Notes under the pieces: model-generated | The model's database searches: none | What the model saw: the letters and a program-made list of their open reading frames with translations, nothing else | Told to the model about the DNA's origin: nothing | In this document: piece after piece, positions 1 to 6,180 of the stretch | How the letters are laid out: the number at the start of each line of letters is the position of its first letter | How positions within the stretch are numbered: the first letter of the stretch is position 1 | Source: Bacillota bacterium | GTDB taxonomy: Bacteria; Bacillota; DTU065 | Direction: 5' to 3' | Assembly: GCA_012842235.1 (NCBI GenBank) | Contig: DUTE01000151.1 | Location: 1 to 6,204 of the forward strand | DNA: 6,204 nucleotides | Made by a program: the position numbers and the translations under genes

Positions 1-973
1 CAAGAATAAGCACATAAGGTAAAGTGGCATTAGTTAGAGCAAACGTAGAGGTTCTTGGCACAGCACCTGGCATATTCCCTACACAGTAGTGAGTAACACC
101 ATGGACTGAAAATGTCGGCTGTGAATGAGTTGTCGGTTTACTTGTTTCAAAACAACCACCTTGGTCAATGGCTACATCGACAACAACACTGCCACGGCTC
201 ATCTTTTTTACCATCTCTTCTGTTACAAGATAGGGGGTTTTGGCACCTGGAACTAAAACAGACCCTATAACTAGATCACTTTCTGCAACAGCATATTCAA
301 TATTGTAGGCATTACTGGCTAAAGTCTTTAACTTGCCCCAAAAGATATCATCGAGCTGTCTAAGTCTTTCCAAATTAATGTCTATTACAGTTACCTGTGC
401 CCCCATGCCCATTGCTACCTTAGCTGAATTTGTCCCTACTGTTCCTGCTCCAAGAACTGTTACTTTAGCAGGCGGTACACCAGAAACCCCGCCAAGTAGA
501 ATTCCTTTACCATCTCTAAATTTTTCTAAATATACAGCCCCTTCTTGTACAGCCATCCTCCCAGCAATCTCACTCATAGGCGATAAAAGAGGTAAAGCTC
601 CTGAATCGAGCTGAACAGTTTCATAACCTATAGAGTTAACCTTTTTTCTAACAAGCGCCTCTACTAGATCAGGATCAGCTGCTAAGTGAAGGTAGGTGAA
701 AAGAAGCTGACCTTTTTGCATCAGTTCTCTTTCTCCACCAATAGGCTCTTTTACCTTAAGGATCATCTCTGATCTCTGCCAAACTTCTTCGTTTGACTCA
801 ACGATATTTGCCCCTTCAGCGGCGTATGCTTCATCAGTAAAGCCACTACCAAGACCAGCATTTTTTTCTATTAAAACTTCGTGGCCCCTCTCTTTTATTG
901 TACGGACACCTGCAGGTGTCAAAGCCACGCGCCATTCTTGATCTTTTTTCTCTTTAGGTACACCAATAATCAA
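1..973 (-). CDS. ald: Alanine dehydrogenase, C-terminal end beyond the window
   Basis: This enzyme interconverts L-alanine and pyruvate plus ammonia using NAD, in the cytoplasm. I translated 324 uninterrupted codons; the family is usually about 370 residues, so roughly the last 45 lie outside. The N-terminus reads MIIGVPKE. With the TTG at 973 as residue 1, R15, K75, H96 and D270 fall exactly on the known substrate-binding and catalytic residues of alanine dehydrogenases. The nucleotide-binding loop GAGTVG is at 175-180, followed by D198, which binds the adenosine ribose. The [11 protein letters not shown] block at 300-310 is also typical. An in-frame ATG lies two codons earlier (979), but it overlaps the Shine-Dalgarno sequence, so the TTG is preferred. 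The gene has its own likely promoter and follows a 655-base gap, so it is probably transcribed separately from the genes to its right. Identification is very secure. Confidence 0.96.
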   Translation of the reverse strand, partial: MIIGVPKEKKDQEWRVALTPAGVRTIKERGHEVLIEKNAGLGSGFTDEAYAAEGANIVESNEEVWQRSEMILKVKEPIGGERELMQKGQLLFTYLHLAADPDLVEALVRKKVNSIGYETVQLDSGALPLLSPMSEIAGRMAVQEGAVYLEKFRDGKGILLGGVSGVPPAKVTVLGAGTVGTNSAKVAMGMGAQVTVIDINLERLRQLDDIFWGKLKTLASNAYNIEYAVAESDLVIGSVLVPGAKTPYLVTEEMVKKMSRGSVVVDVAIDQGGCFETSKPTTHSQPTFSVHGVTHYCVGNMPGAVPRTSTFALTNATLPYVLIL

Positions 974-979
974 AAACAT

Positions 980-987
980 CACCTCTA
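980..987 (-). promoter_or_regulatory. Ribosome binding site of ald, deciding a TTG start
   Basis: The minus strand reads AGAGGTGATGTTTTTG. The AGAGGTGAT stretch matches the extended Shine-Dalgarno sequence and runs into the ATG at 979, which leaves that ATG no spacing. From AGAGGTG to the TTG at 973 the gap is six bases, which is normal. The TTG start also restores the family N-terminus and the known residue numbering (R15, K75, H96, D270). Confidence 0.8.
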
Positions 988-1002
988 TACTTAGGTTCTT
1001 TG

Positions 1003-1030
1003 TCTATAACAGGTAAGTTAAAGATGTTAA
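1003..1030 (-). promoter_or_regulatory. Candidate sigma-A promoter of ald
   Basis: On the minus strand a -35 box TTAACA (1025-1030, five of six matches to TTGACA) is followed after 16 bases by an extended -10 element TGTTATAGA (box TATAGA at 1003-1008). Transcription would begin near 996, giving a leader of about 24 bases that carries the Shine-Dalgarno site. Box positions are read directly from the sequence; promoter activity is inferred. No operator was recognised. Confidence 0.5.
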
Positions 1031-1300
1031 TTTCACTTTATTACGCAATAACTACCCTTAATTCCTGCTTTAATAACAAACTTATATACATAGGCCAGTA
1101 TTTTTTATCTCTAGTCTTATTTACTAGGCTCTTTGTTCTCTATCTTTACCTCAGGCCTTTATATGGCTAAAAGTTGTACATATTAAGGACACACTCAATC
1201 GATAAAACCAATTGAAATTTGGAAAAAGTAATTATTTGCTTGTGCTAAAACTGCCTTTATTTACTTTTACCCTCTCTATAAAATACCCTAGAAAATAGTA

Positions 1301-1345
1301 AATATCTATTACCTATTAGTTAATAAATAACAGATAATAGATGTT
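1301..1345. repeat. AT-rich inverted repeat (hairpin)
   Basis: The arms at 1301-1311 and 1335-1345 pair over 11 positions, eight of them the perfect ATCTATTA/TAATAGAT, with one G-U pair. A smaller GTTA/TAAC palindrome (1319-1322 and 1328-1331) sits inside the loop. It overlaps a series of 7-base units. There is no T-tract that would make it a clear terminator. Function unknown. Confidence 0.5.
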
Positions 1346-1346
1346 A
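1305..1346. repeat. Degenerate 7-base tandem repeat array, left
   Basis: The plus strand divides into six successive heptamers: tctatta, cctatta, gttaata, aataaca, gataata, gatgtta. Read on the minus strand they include TATTATC and TGTTATT, which resemble the units of the right-hand array at 1515-1557. The units are AT-rich and degenerate, so chance periodicity cannot be excluded. Confidence 0.4.
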
Positions 1347-1373
1347 AATCAGTACTTAGATTTTTTGCTTTTA

Positions 1374-1393
1374 CTAAACAAACCTAAGTTTAG
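1374..1393. repeat. Short perfect hairpin
   Basis: CTAAAC (1374-1379) and GTTTAG (1388-1393) are perfect inverse complements around an 8-base loop. The hairpin lies 11 bases left of the large inverted repeat. It is too short and AT-rich to carry a function by itself, but it is part of the structured cluster. Confidence 0.4.
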
Positions 1394-1403
1394 AGATGAC
1401 AGT

Positions 1404-1503
1404 AAAAAGACCTCAAAACCTCAAGACTCAAGAATCAAAACTAGATTCTATCCTAAACACAGATACTATCTCCTAAGGTCTTAGAGGTTTTAAAGGTCTT
1501 TTT
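1404..1503. repeat. Long imperfect inverted repeat, possible two-way terminator
   Basis: The left arm 1404-1427 pairs with the right arm 1478-1503 in three blocks: 10 bp (AAAAAGACCT/AGGTCTTTTT), 8 bp (AAAACCTC/GAGGTTTT) and 5 bp (AAGAC/GTCTT), separated by one- or two-base bulges. The loop of about 50 bases holds a perfect inner hairpin, AGAATC (1431-1436) with GATTCT (1444-1449). On both strands the outer stem ends in GGTCTTTTT, so it could end transcription in either direction. For minus-strand transcripts it would act about 130 bases past the stop of the glycoside-hydrolase-like gene. The large loop is unlike a simple terminator. A small non-autonomous mobile element or another structured RNA is possible, but no clear target duplication flanks it. 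Confidence 0.6.
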
Positions 1504-1514
1504 ATTGTTTACCC

Positions 1515-1557
1515 GCTTAACCGTTTATCGCTTATAGCTTATAGCTTGTAACTTACC
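1515..1557. repeat. Degenerate 7-base tandem repeat array, right
   Basis: From 1523 the plus strand reads gtttatc, gcttata, gcttata, gcttgta, acttacc: five units of period 7, two of them identical. A related eight-base unit, gcttaacc, stands just before at 1515-1522. It begins 11 bases after the large inverted repeat. It is not a CRISPR: the units are far too short and have no spacers. Confidence 0.55.
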
Positions 1558-1635
1558 TTTGTTCTTCAATCTATTTAAGCCCCTATCTTTTATCCTTTGC
1601 CTCTTATGGAGCTTAATTTTATTTACTCTTTAATT

Positions 1636-3303
1636 TTAGTATTTTATAGGCACCGTTTCAAACGTCCTCGATGTATATTCAAGAGGAGTAATTAAGCTTT
1701 TTAGGCCTAAAAGATCATCCATAAGCCTAGCTTTTAGAGGGTCTTTAATATCCCCTTTTCTCGTCTTTAAAATAAAGGCATCAAGCTTTGCTAAAAAGTT
1801 TTCCCAATAGGCCTGCTCTGTTTGGTCTTCTTCGCGAAGATCTCTTGTATCATATGGTCTACTCGGTGCTTCTTTAATATCGCTTGCAAATGTAGAGAGT
1901 GTCTCTAGCCACTCCTTTTTTTCTTCCTCACTTAGCCCTGCCTCAATGCCTAAGGTTTCGATCCTTTCTTTGAGCCAGTCAATATACAAGATAGCTGCTT
2001 TTTGGGGGTCTCTAAACGTAGGATAGGCTTTTTGTCTAAAGAGGCCATTTTTTAACAATTGATAATGAGTATCTTTGATGTGCAAAAGAGAAAAGAGGGT
2101 CTGTCCTGTAGTGGGAGCTCTTTGACCAATTTGCCATTGGCCTTGCATCACTGTAGGCGAAAAAGCATAAAGAGCCATTCCAGGATAGATATAAGTCTTG
2201 CTGCCAACTCGATTGATGTCTTGTCTAATAAGGTCATCATACTCAGGAACTGTTTCAATGTAGCTCATAGATAAGACAAAATGTAGGCTTCGATTATCAA
2301 CCCAATTGTGCCAATCTTGGCCAAGAGAGTTTTTACCCCAAAGCCCTGGGGCTGTTGCAGCTGAAACCATAATATGCGGATCCTTCTCATGCATCTCATA
2401 TCTTACTCTTTCAACAAAACTAGCAATGAACTGTGCCTTAAACTCCCGAAAATGATTGTAACGTCTTGTATTAGATGGGTCAATATCACAAGGATCTATC
2501 CCAAAGAGTTCTTGGTAGAGTTCTCTTGCATAATCCCCATAACCAAAACCATCTTTGTAGCGGATATTATCTAGGTGAATCCCATCTACATCATAATCTG
2601 TAACTTCCTGGATAATACTCATTAAGTGATCACTTACTTCAGGATGAGCCGGTGATAAGAAGTAGTCTACATGCACTGTATTGTTAAAAGAACCATCTTT
2701 AGCCTTATCAAACCACTCGATTTTGTCAAGATAGGGTTCAATGTTTCCCTGCAACCCATAGACCATCACCCAAGGATGAACCTCCATGCCATATTTCTTA
2801 GCTTCATCTAGCATAATTTGAAATGGATCTTCATCACCAAAGTTGATCTTAAACCAATCCATCTGGGGTACTATTTCACTTTTATATATAGTTTCTCCCC
2901 CGAAATAGACACTTGGAAGAAGCATATTGACATTTAACTCTGCTAAAGATCTTATCAACTCTCTTAGATCGTCAGGAGAGACAATCTTAGTTAAGGCAAT
3001 ATCATCAAGCCATACTGCTCTTGTCTCTACAGGTCTTGATTCAGTGGCAAGTGCATCTACCTCTTTGAGAATTTGAAAGGCCTTAATCTTATCTTGATCC
3101 TCTTCACTTGCTGCTAACTTACTCGCTTCATTTAGCTTTTCATAGATAATATCATAGTCAAGAAGAGCCATCTCTTCTTTGGCAATCTTTACTCGCTCCT
3201 GCATTCTCCCTAGCTCCTTTATACCTTCATTAGCTGCACAAACATTAAATGCTAAAACCATTATCATACTTAAAAGAAACAGTTTTTGTATTGATTTTCC
3301 CAT
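1636..3303 (-). CDS. Exported GHL10/DUF187-family glycoside hydrolase-like protein
   Basis: The protein is 555 residues. It opens with a signal peptide: K3 and K7, then a hydrophobic stretch at about 8-21 and a small-residue cleavage region near 22-24, so it should act outside the membrane. A helical, charged segment follows (25-88). The TIM-barrel domain of the YngK/DigH group spans roughly 91-420, with ETRAVWLD at 93-100, EVHPWVMVYG at 174-183, LSPAHPEV at 216-223 and VDGIHLDNIRY at 239-249. D240 and D245 lie where family members carry conserved acidic residues. A helical tail occupies 430-555. E. coli DigH of this family cleaves denuded peptidoglycan strands; a cell-wall role here is inference, and the substrate is unknown. 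The ATG at 3303 has AAGGAGG ten bases upstream. A terminator separates the gene from the decarboxylase genes, so it is probably transcribed on its own, though I saw no convincing promoter. Confidence 0.88.
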   Translation of the reverse strand: MGKSIQKLFLLSMIMVLAFNVCAANEGIKELGRMQERVKIAKEEMALLDYDIIYEKLNEASKLAASEEDQDKIKAFQILKEVDALATESRPVETRAVWLDDIALTKIVSPDDLRELIRSLAELNVNMLLPSVYFGGETIYKSEIVPQMDWFKINFGDEDPFQIMLDEAKKYGMEVHPWVMVYGLQGNIEPYLDKIEWFDKAKDGSFNNTVHVDYFLSPAHPEVSDHLMSIIQEVTDYDVDGIHLDNIRYKDGFGYGDYARELYQELFGIDPCDIDPSNTRRYNHFREFKAQFIASFVERVRYEMHEKDPHIMVSAATAPGLWGKNSLGQDWHNWVDNRSLHFVLSMSYIETVPEYDDLIRQDINRVGSKTYIYPGMALYAFSPTVMQGQWQIGQRAPTTGQTLFSLLHIKDTHYQLLKNGLFRQKAYPTFRDPQKAAILYIDWLKERIETLGIEAGLSEEEKKEWLETLSTFASDIKEAPSRPYDTRDLREEDQTEQAYWENFLAKLDAFILKTRKGDIKDPLKARLMDDLLGLKSLITPLEYTSRTFETVPIKY

Positions 3304-3313
3304 GTTTTTTCGG

Positions 3314-3320
3314 CCTCCTT
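3314..3320 (-). promoter_or_regulatory. Ribosome binding site of the GHL10-family gene
   Basis: AAGGAGG on the minus strand stands ten bases before the ATG at 3303. It supports that start and the complete signal peptide. A 6-bp hairpin (3322-3342) ends one base upstream of it. Confidence 0.75.
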
Positions 3321-3360
3321 ATCCTAATCTTTCTATTTAGGACAGCGTTTTCCTTGAAGA

Positions 3361-3402
3361 AAAAGCAAAAAAATAGCTACTAAGCAATTAAACTTAGTAG
3401 CC
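3361..3402 (-). terminator. Rho-independent terminator after oadA
   Basis: GCTACTAAG (minus strand, from 3401) pairs perfectly with CTTAGTAGC (to 3376) around an 8-base loop, with an added G-U pair at the base. Seven T residues follow after one A (3373-3367), then a further T-rich stretch. It lies just beyond the oadA stop at 3411. The plus strand also ends in a run of six T (3403-3408), so the hairpin could work both ways. Confidence 0.9.
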
Positions 3403-3410
3403 TTTTTTCC

Positions 3411-4715
3411 TTATTTAAAAAGATCAGGGAACATTAAGCGAGAAAGGATCTCTTCATCGCTCAAATTTGGGTGTTTAGCCTTGGCATCATCCCAAGCAGG
3501 AGGGATATGGTTTGCAGGACGATCAGTAATTACAGGTGCATCCCCAATAATACTGCGTCTAAACTCTTCATCGATCTCTCCTGGAGGTGTGCCATATTCA
3601 CCTTGAAGATATCTCTTAACCTCAAGAGGAACAACAGACCAAGGTCCCTTTGGTGAGACAACATTCATTGTTGCTTGTGTACCAACTATCTGGCTCGTTG
3701 GGGTAACAAGTGGTGGATAACCAAGTGCTTTTCTTACACGTGGCACTTCTGCTAGGGCTTCGTCGATTTTATGGCTAAGCTTCATTGCACTTAGCTGGCT
3801 AAAGAAGTTAGAAAGCATACCACCTGGGATCTGATATTGCAAGATCTCGGCATTGACAAAAGGCTGAACTAGCTTGTCCTTATGATTATCTCTTACTTGT
3901 TTGAAGTGTCTATTGATCTCTGTAAGAAGCTTAATATCTAACTCAGGATCATACTCAGTGCCTCTTAAAGTAGCAACTAACGACTCTGTCGGTGGCTGAG
4001 AGCTTCCTCCACCTAGCGCTGAAAGTGCTGTATCAACTACATCTACACCTGCCTCAATCGCTTTTAAATAGGTCATTGAAGCTAGACCAGTAGTGCAGTG
4101 AGAGTGTAGCTGGATAGGTAGATCTACATTCTCTTTGAGAGCTTTAATGAGATCATAGGTCTCATATGGTGTTAGAAGACCTGCCATATCCTTGAGACAC
4201 AAAGAATCGGCACCCATATCCTCTAGTTTTTTAGCAGTATTAACGTAGTGTTCAATATTATGGACAGGGCTTGTTGTATAAACAACTGTAGCTTGGGCAT
4301 GACCACCATATTTTTTAGTAGCCTTCATTGCTGTTTCGAGATTTCTTACATCATTTAAGGCATCAAAAATACGGATAATATCAATGCCATTTTCAATAGA
4401 TTTAGCAACAAACTTTTCTACTACATCATCAGCATAATGAGAATAACCAAGAAGGTTTTGCCCACGAAGAAGCATCTGTAGCTTAGTATTTTTGACTCTA
4501 GCTCTTAATTGTCTGAGTCTTTCCCAAGGATCTTCGTTAAGATAGCGGATACAGGAGTCAAAGGTTGCTCCTCCCCAAGCTTCAAGGGAATAGTACCCAA
4601 CTTTATCTAACTCCTCCGCAACTTTAAGCATCTCAGGTGTAGTCATTCTTGTTGCCATAAATGACTGGTGAGCATCGCGAAGGATTGTTTCTGTAATCTT
4701 AATTTTCTTTGTCAC
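3411..4715 (-). CDS. oadA: Oxaloacetate decarboxylase carboxyltransferase subunit, without biotin domain
   Basis: This subunit moves the carboxyl group of oxaloacetate to biotin, leaving pyruvate. It is 434 residues from the GTG at 4715. LRDAHQ is at 12-17, YSLEAWGGATFD at 42-53, LCLKDMAG at 172-179, QLHSH at 202-206 and ALGGGSSQPPTE at 233-244. D14, H204 and H206 are the metal ligands and K175 the lysine that is carbamylated in this family; all four sit at a constant offset of three from the D17, K178, H207 and H209 described for other OadA proteins. The conserved PYC/OADA domain fills the second half. The protein stops where longer OadA proteins (near 600 residues) continue into a linker and biotin domain, so biotin must come from the separate carrier encoded at 5896. 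The reading frame is open nine codons further, to a TTG at 4742 overlapping oadB, but the ribosome binding site points to the GTG. PycB of a two-subunit pyruvate carboxylase is similar; the adjacent oadB favours a decarboxylase. Confidence 0.92.
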   Translation of the reverse strand: MTKKIKITETILRDAHQSFMATRMTTPEMLKVAEELDKVGYYSLEAWGGATFDSCIRYLNEDPWERLRQLRARVKNTKLQMLLRGQNLLGYSHYADDVVEKFVAKSIENGIDIIRIFDALNDVRNLETAMKATKKYGGHAQATVVYTTSPVHNIEHYVNTAKKLEDMGADSLCLKDMAGLLTPYETYDLIKALKENVDLPIQLHSHCTTGLASMTYLKAIEAGVDVVDTALSALGGGSSQPPTESLVATLRGTEYDPELDIKLLTEINRHFKQVRDNHKDKLVQPFVNAEILQYQIPGGMLSNFFSQLSAMKLSHKIDEALAEVPRVRKALGYPPLVTPTSQIVGTQATMNVVSPKGPWSVVPLEVKRYLQGEYGTPPGEIDEEFRRSIIGDAPVITDRPANHIPPAWDDAKAKHPNLSDEEILSRLMFPDLFK

Positions 4716-4721
4716 TAGATT

Positions 4722-4728
4722 CACCTCC
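4722..4728 (-). promoter_or_regulatory. Ribosome binding site of oadA, deciding a GTG start
   Basis: GGAGGTG on the minus strand is six bases before the GTG at 4715. It lies downstream of the alternative TTG at 4742, so it cannot serve that codon. It sits in the 19-base gap after the oadB stop. The GTG start gives the N-terminus MTKKIKITETILRDAHQ, typical of the family. Confidence 0.85.
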
Positions 4729-4734
4729 GAAGTG

Positions 4735-5877
4735 TTATCCAAGTAAAGCTAAAAGCATACCTGCTGCAACAGCTGAACCTATAACACCTGCTACGTTTGG
4801 CCCCATTGCATGCATAAGCAGATGGTTTTTGGGGTCTTCTTCCTGGCCAACTTTTTGAACAACCCTAGCGGCCATAGGCACAGCAGAGACTCCGGCAGCA
4901 CCAATCATAGGATTAACCTTACCACCAGAGAGTTTACACATAAGTTTTCCAAATAAAATTCCAGCTGCTGTTGACATAGAAAAAGCAATAAGACCTAAAG
5001 CAAGAATCTTTAAGAAATCAGGGTTTAGGAATTCGCTTGCCTCTGTCTTAGTACCTACGGAAAGACCAAGAAAGATAGTAACAATATTAATTAGAGCGTT
5101 TTGAGCTGTATCACTCAATCTGTCAGTTACACCAGATTCTCTCAAAAGGTTACCTAGCATAAGCATACCAAGAAGAGTTGCCGCTGAAGGTACAATTAAA
5201 CTACCTACTATAGTTACCATAACTGGAAAGACAATCTTTTCTGCTTTGCTTACAGGTCTTAGACCTTTCATTCTAATTTTTCTTTCTTCTGGTGTTGTTA
5301 AAGCTCTGATAATCGGTGGTTGGATAATGGGAACTAATGCCATATAGGAATATGCGGCAATAGCAATTGGTCCTAACAGATCCGGGGCAAGTTTAGATGT
5401 CAAAAAGATAGCTGTTGGACCATCAGCGCCGCCGATAATACCAATAGATGCTGCCTGCTGGGGGTTAAAGCCCATAAGGAGAGCTCCTAAAAAAGTAATA
5501 AAGATACCGATTTGAGCAGCCGCACCTAGCAAAATACTTGACGGATTGGCAATTAGTGCTCCAAAATCAGTCATGGCACCTATCCCTAAAAAGATAAGGG
5601 GTGGATAAATACCTAATTCAACACCTTGGTTAAGGTAATAGAGTAAACCTCCAGGTTCTGTCCCCAAGATACCCTTTACAGGAGCAGCGATAATTCCTGT
5701 TGCGGGTAAGTTGACAAGAAGCATACCAAAACCAATGGGAATAAGAAGTAAAGGTTCATATTCCTTTACAATTGCTAAATAAAAGAGGACACAGGACAGG
5801 CCAATCATAAACAGTGGGCCAAAAGAGATTTGGGCAAGGCCGGTGCTGGTCCAAAACATAACTAGTTTATCAACCAT
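4735..5877 (-). CDS. oadB: Sodium-pumping decarboxylase beta subunit (OadB/GcdB/MmdB family)
   Basis: This integral membrane protein decarboxylates carboxybiotin and exports sodium. It has 380 residues, the size of the shorter family members (the Klebsiella protein is about 430), and is hydrophobic throughout, with many membrane segments. Motifs in order are [18 protein letters not shown] (41-58), [11 protein letters not shown] (148-158) and [17 protein letters not shown] (322-338). With a constant offset of 51 from Klebsiella OadB, the essential residues D203, Y229, N373, G377, S382, R389 and N412 correspond to D152, Y178, N322, G326, S331, R338 and N361, so every key residue is present. The ATG at 5877 follows GGAGGTG by seven bases. 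The gene starts 18 bases after the biotin-carrier stop and ends 19 bases before oadA, so the three are co-transcribed. The beta family alone does not reveal the substrate; the OadA-type partner indicates oxaloacetate. Confidence 0.95.
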   Translation of the reverse strand: MVDKLVMFWTSTGLAQISFGPLFMIGLSCVLFYLAIVKEYEPLLLIPIGFGMLLVNLPATGIIAAPVKGILGTEPGGLLYYLNQGVELGIYPPLIFLGIGAMTDFGALIANPSSILLGAAAQIGIFITFLGALLMGFNPQQAASIGIIGGADGPTAIFLTSKLAPDLLGPIAIAAYSYMALVPIIQPPIIRALTTPEERKIRMKGLRPVSKAEKIVFPVMVTIVGSLIVPSAATLLGMLMLGNLLRESGVTDRLSDTAQNALINIVTIFLGLSVGTKTEASEFLNPDFLKILALGLIAFSMSTAAGILFGKLMCKLSGGKVNPMIGAAGVSAVPMAARVVQKVGQEEDPKNHLLMHAMGPNVAGVIGSAVAAGMLLALLG

Positions 5878-5884
5878 GCATATG

Positions 5885-5891
5885 CACCTCC
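5885..5891 (-). promoter_or_regulatory. Ribosome binding site of oadB
   Basis: GGAGGTG on the minus strand is seven bases before the ATG at 5877, in the gap after the biotin-carrier stop. It fixes the oadB start; a second ATG at 5881 overlaps the spacing and is out of frame. Confidence 0.8.
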
Positions 5892-5895
5892 GACC

Positions 5896-6180
5896 TTATT
5901 TTAAAGTAATGACAACATCTCCACTATCTAGATTATCACCTTTGTTTACTTGGATAGATTCTACAACGCCATCCATTTCGGCGATGATTTCCGTATCCAT
6001 CTTCATAACCTCGACAAGGGCTACAACCTGCCCATCAGTGACCTTATCACCTACACTAACGAGAACATCTTTAAGCAAGCCACCCATAGGTGCTACAACA
6101 GGTGTCCCTGTAGCTGTAGCTGTAGAAGCTGTGCTAGCTACTGGTTGTGTTTCTACTGAGGTTACTTTGCTGACAATTGG
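5896..6180 (-). CDS. Biotin carrier (biotinyl-domain) protein, 5' part missing or interrupted
   Basis: The protein carries the biotin arm that shuttles the carboxyl group from OadA to OadB. Ninety-four codons are open between an in-frame TAA (6181-6183) and the stop at 5896. Residues 1-27 are a linker rich in Ala, Thr, Ser, Val and Pro. Residues 28-94 are a complete biotinyl domain, from VVAPMGG to the final VVITLK, with the biotin lysine in EVMKM (its codon is 6001-6003). Related carriers have about 60 more residues before the linker. The ATG at 6087 is not a credible start: it has no Shine-Dalgarno site and would cut the first strand of the domain. Codons beyond the TAA in the same frame read FSSTTTS, which still looks like linker. 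The gene is therefore either interrupted by a nonsense mutation, affected by a sequence error close to the window edge, or started in an unseen way. Role and domain are certain; the true 5' end is not. Confidence 0.8.
   Translation of the reverse strand, partial: PIVSKVTSVETQPVASTASTATATGTPVVAPMGGLLKDVLVSVGDKVTDGQVVALVEVMKMDTEIIAEMDGVVESIQVNKGDNLDSGDVVITLK
6109..6126 (-). repeat. Hexanucleotide repeat in the biotin-carrier linker
   Basis: Three consecutive six-base units on the plus strand (tgtagc, tgtagc, tgtaga) encode Thr-Ala units of the flexible linker. A change in copy number would preserve the reading frame and alter only the linker length. Confidence 0.55.

Larger units (their letters stand above)
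980..1635. other. Gene-free AT-rich intergenic region with clustered repeats
   Basis: This is the gap between the end of the glycoside-hydrolase-like gene and the start of alanine dehydrogenase. I found no open reading frame with a ribosome binding site on either strand, no tRNA and no riboswitch consensus. Its right half (1300-1620) is packed with inverted and short tandem repeats, listed separately. Apart from the ald promoter, the left half (1031-1300) holds only weak palindromes, such as CTAGT/ACTAG near 1110-1130. The length and repeat density are unusual beside the tight spacing of the decarboxylase genes. Confidence 0.7.

Noticed and set aside
333..614. Open frame of 93 codons on the plus strand
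   Set aside because: It lies wholly inside alanine dehydrogenase on the other strand, has no family resemblance and no ribosome binding site.
1515..1557. CRISPR array
   Set aside because: Units are only 7 bases with no spacers, and no cas gene is present.
1575..1616. Hairpin TTAAGCCCC/GGAGCTTAA just after the GHL10-family stop as its terminator
   Set aside because: The stem has a G-U pair and a 24-base loop. On the gene's strand no T-tract follows; the T-rich stretch is on the other side, where no gene needs ending.
2059..2574. Two plus-strand open frames (2059-2274 and 2374-2574)
   Set aside because: Both are antisense to the GHL10-family gene, with low-complexity translations and no support.
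3226..3303. Lipoprotein signal in the GHL10-family protein (Cys22)
   Set aside because: The residues before the cysteine are FNV, which do not fit a lipobox needing Ala, Gly or Ser at -1. An ordinary signal peptidase I site fits better.
3304..3375. Promoter for the GHL10-family gene
   Set aside because: Candidate boxes such as TTGCTT or TTCAAG have no -10 element at acceptable spacing.
3471..3656. Plus-strand open frame of 61 codons
   Set aside because: It is antisense to the conserved C-terminal domain of oadA, with no recognisable product.
5896..6087. A complete 63-residue biotin protein starting at the ATG at 6087
   Set aside because: There is no ribosome binding site, and the start would remove the VVAP strand at the beginning of the biotinyl domain. 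The methionine is the internal one of the APMGG motif.
5950..6159. Plus-strand open frame rich in cysteine and serine
   Set aside because: It mirrors the biotinyl domain and its repeated linker codons on the minus strand, which explain its composition.
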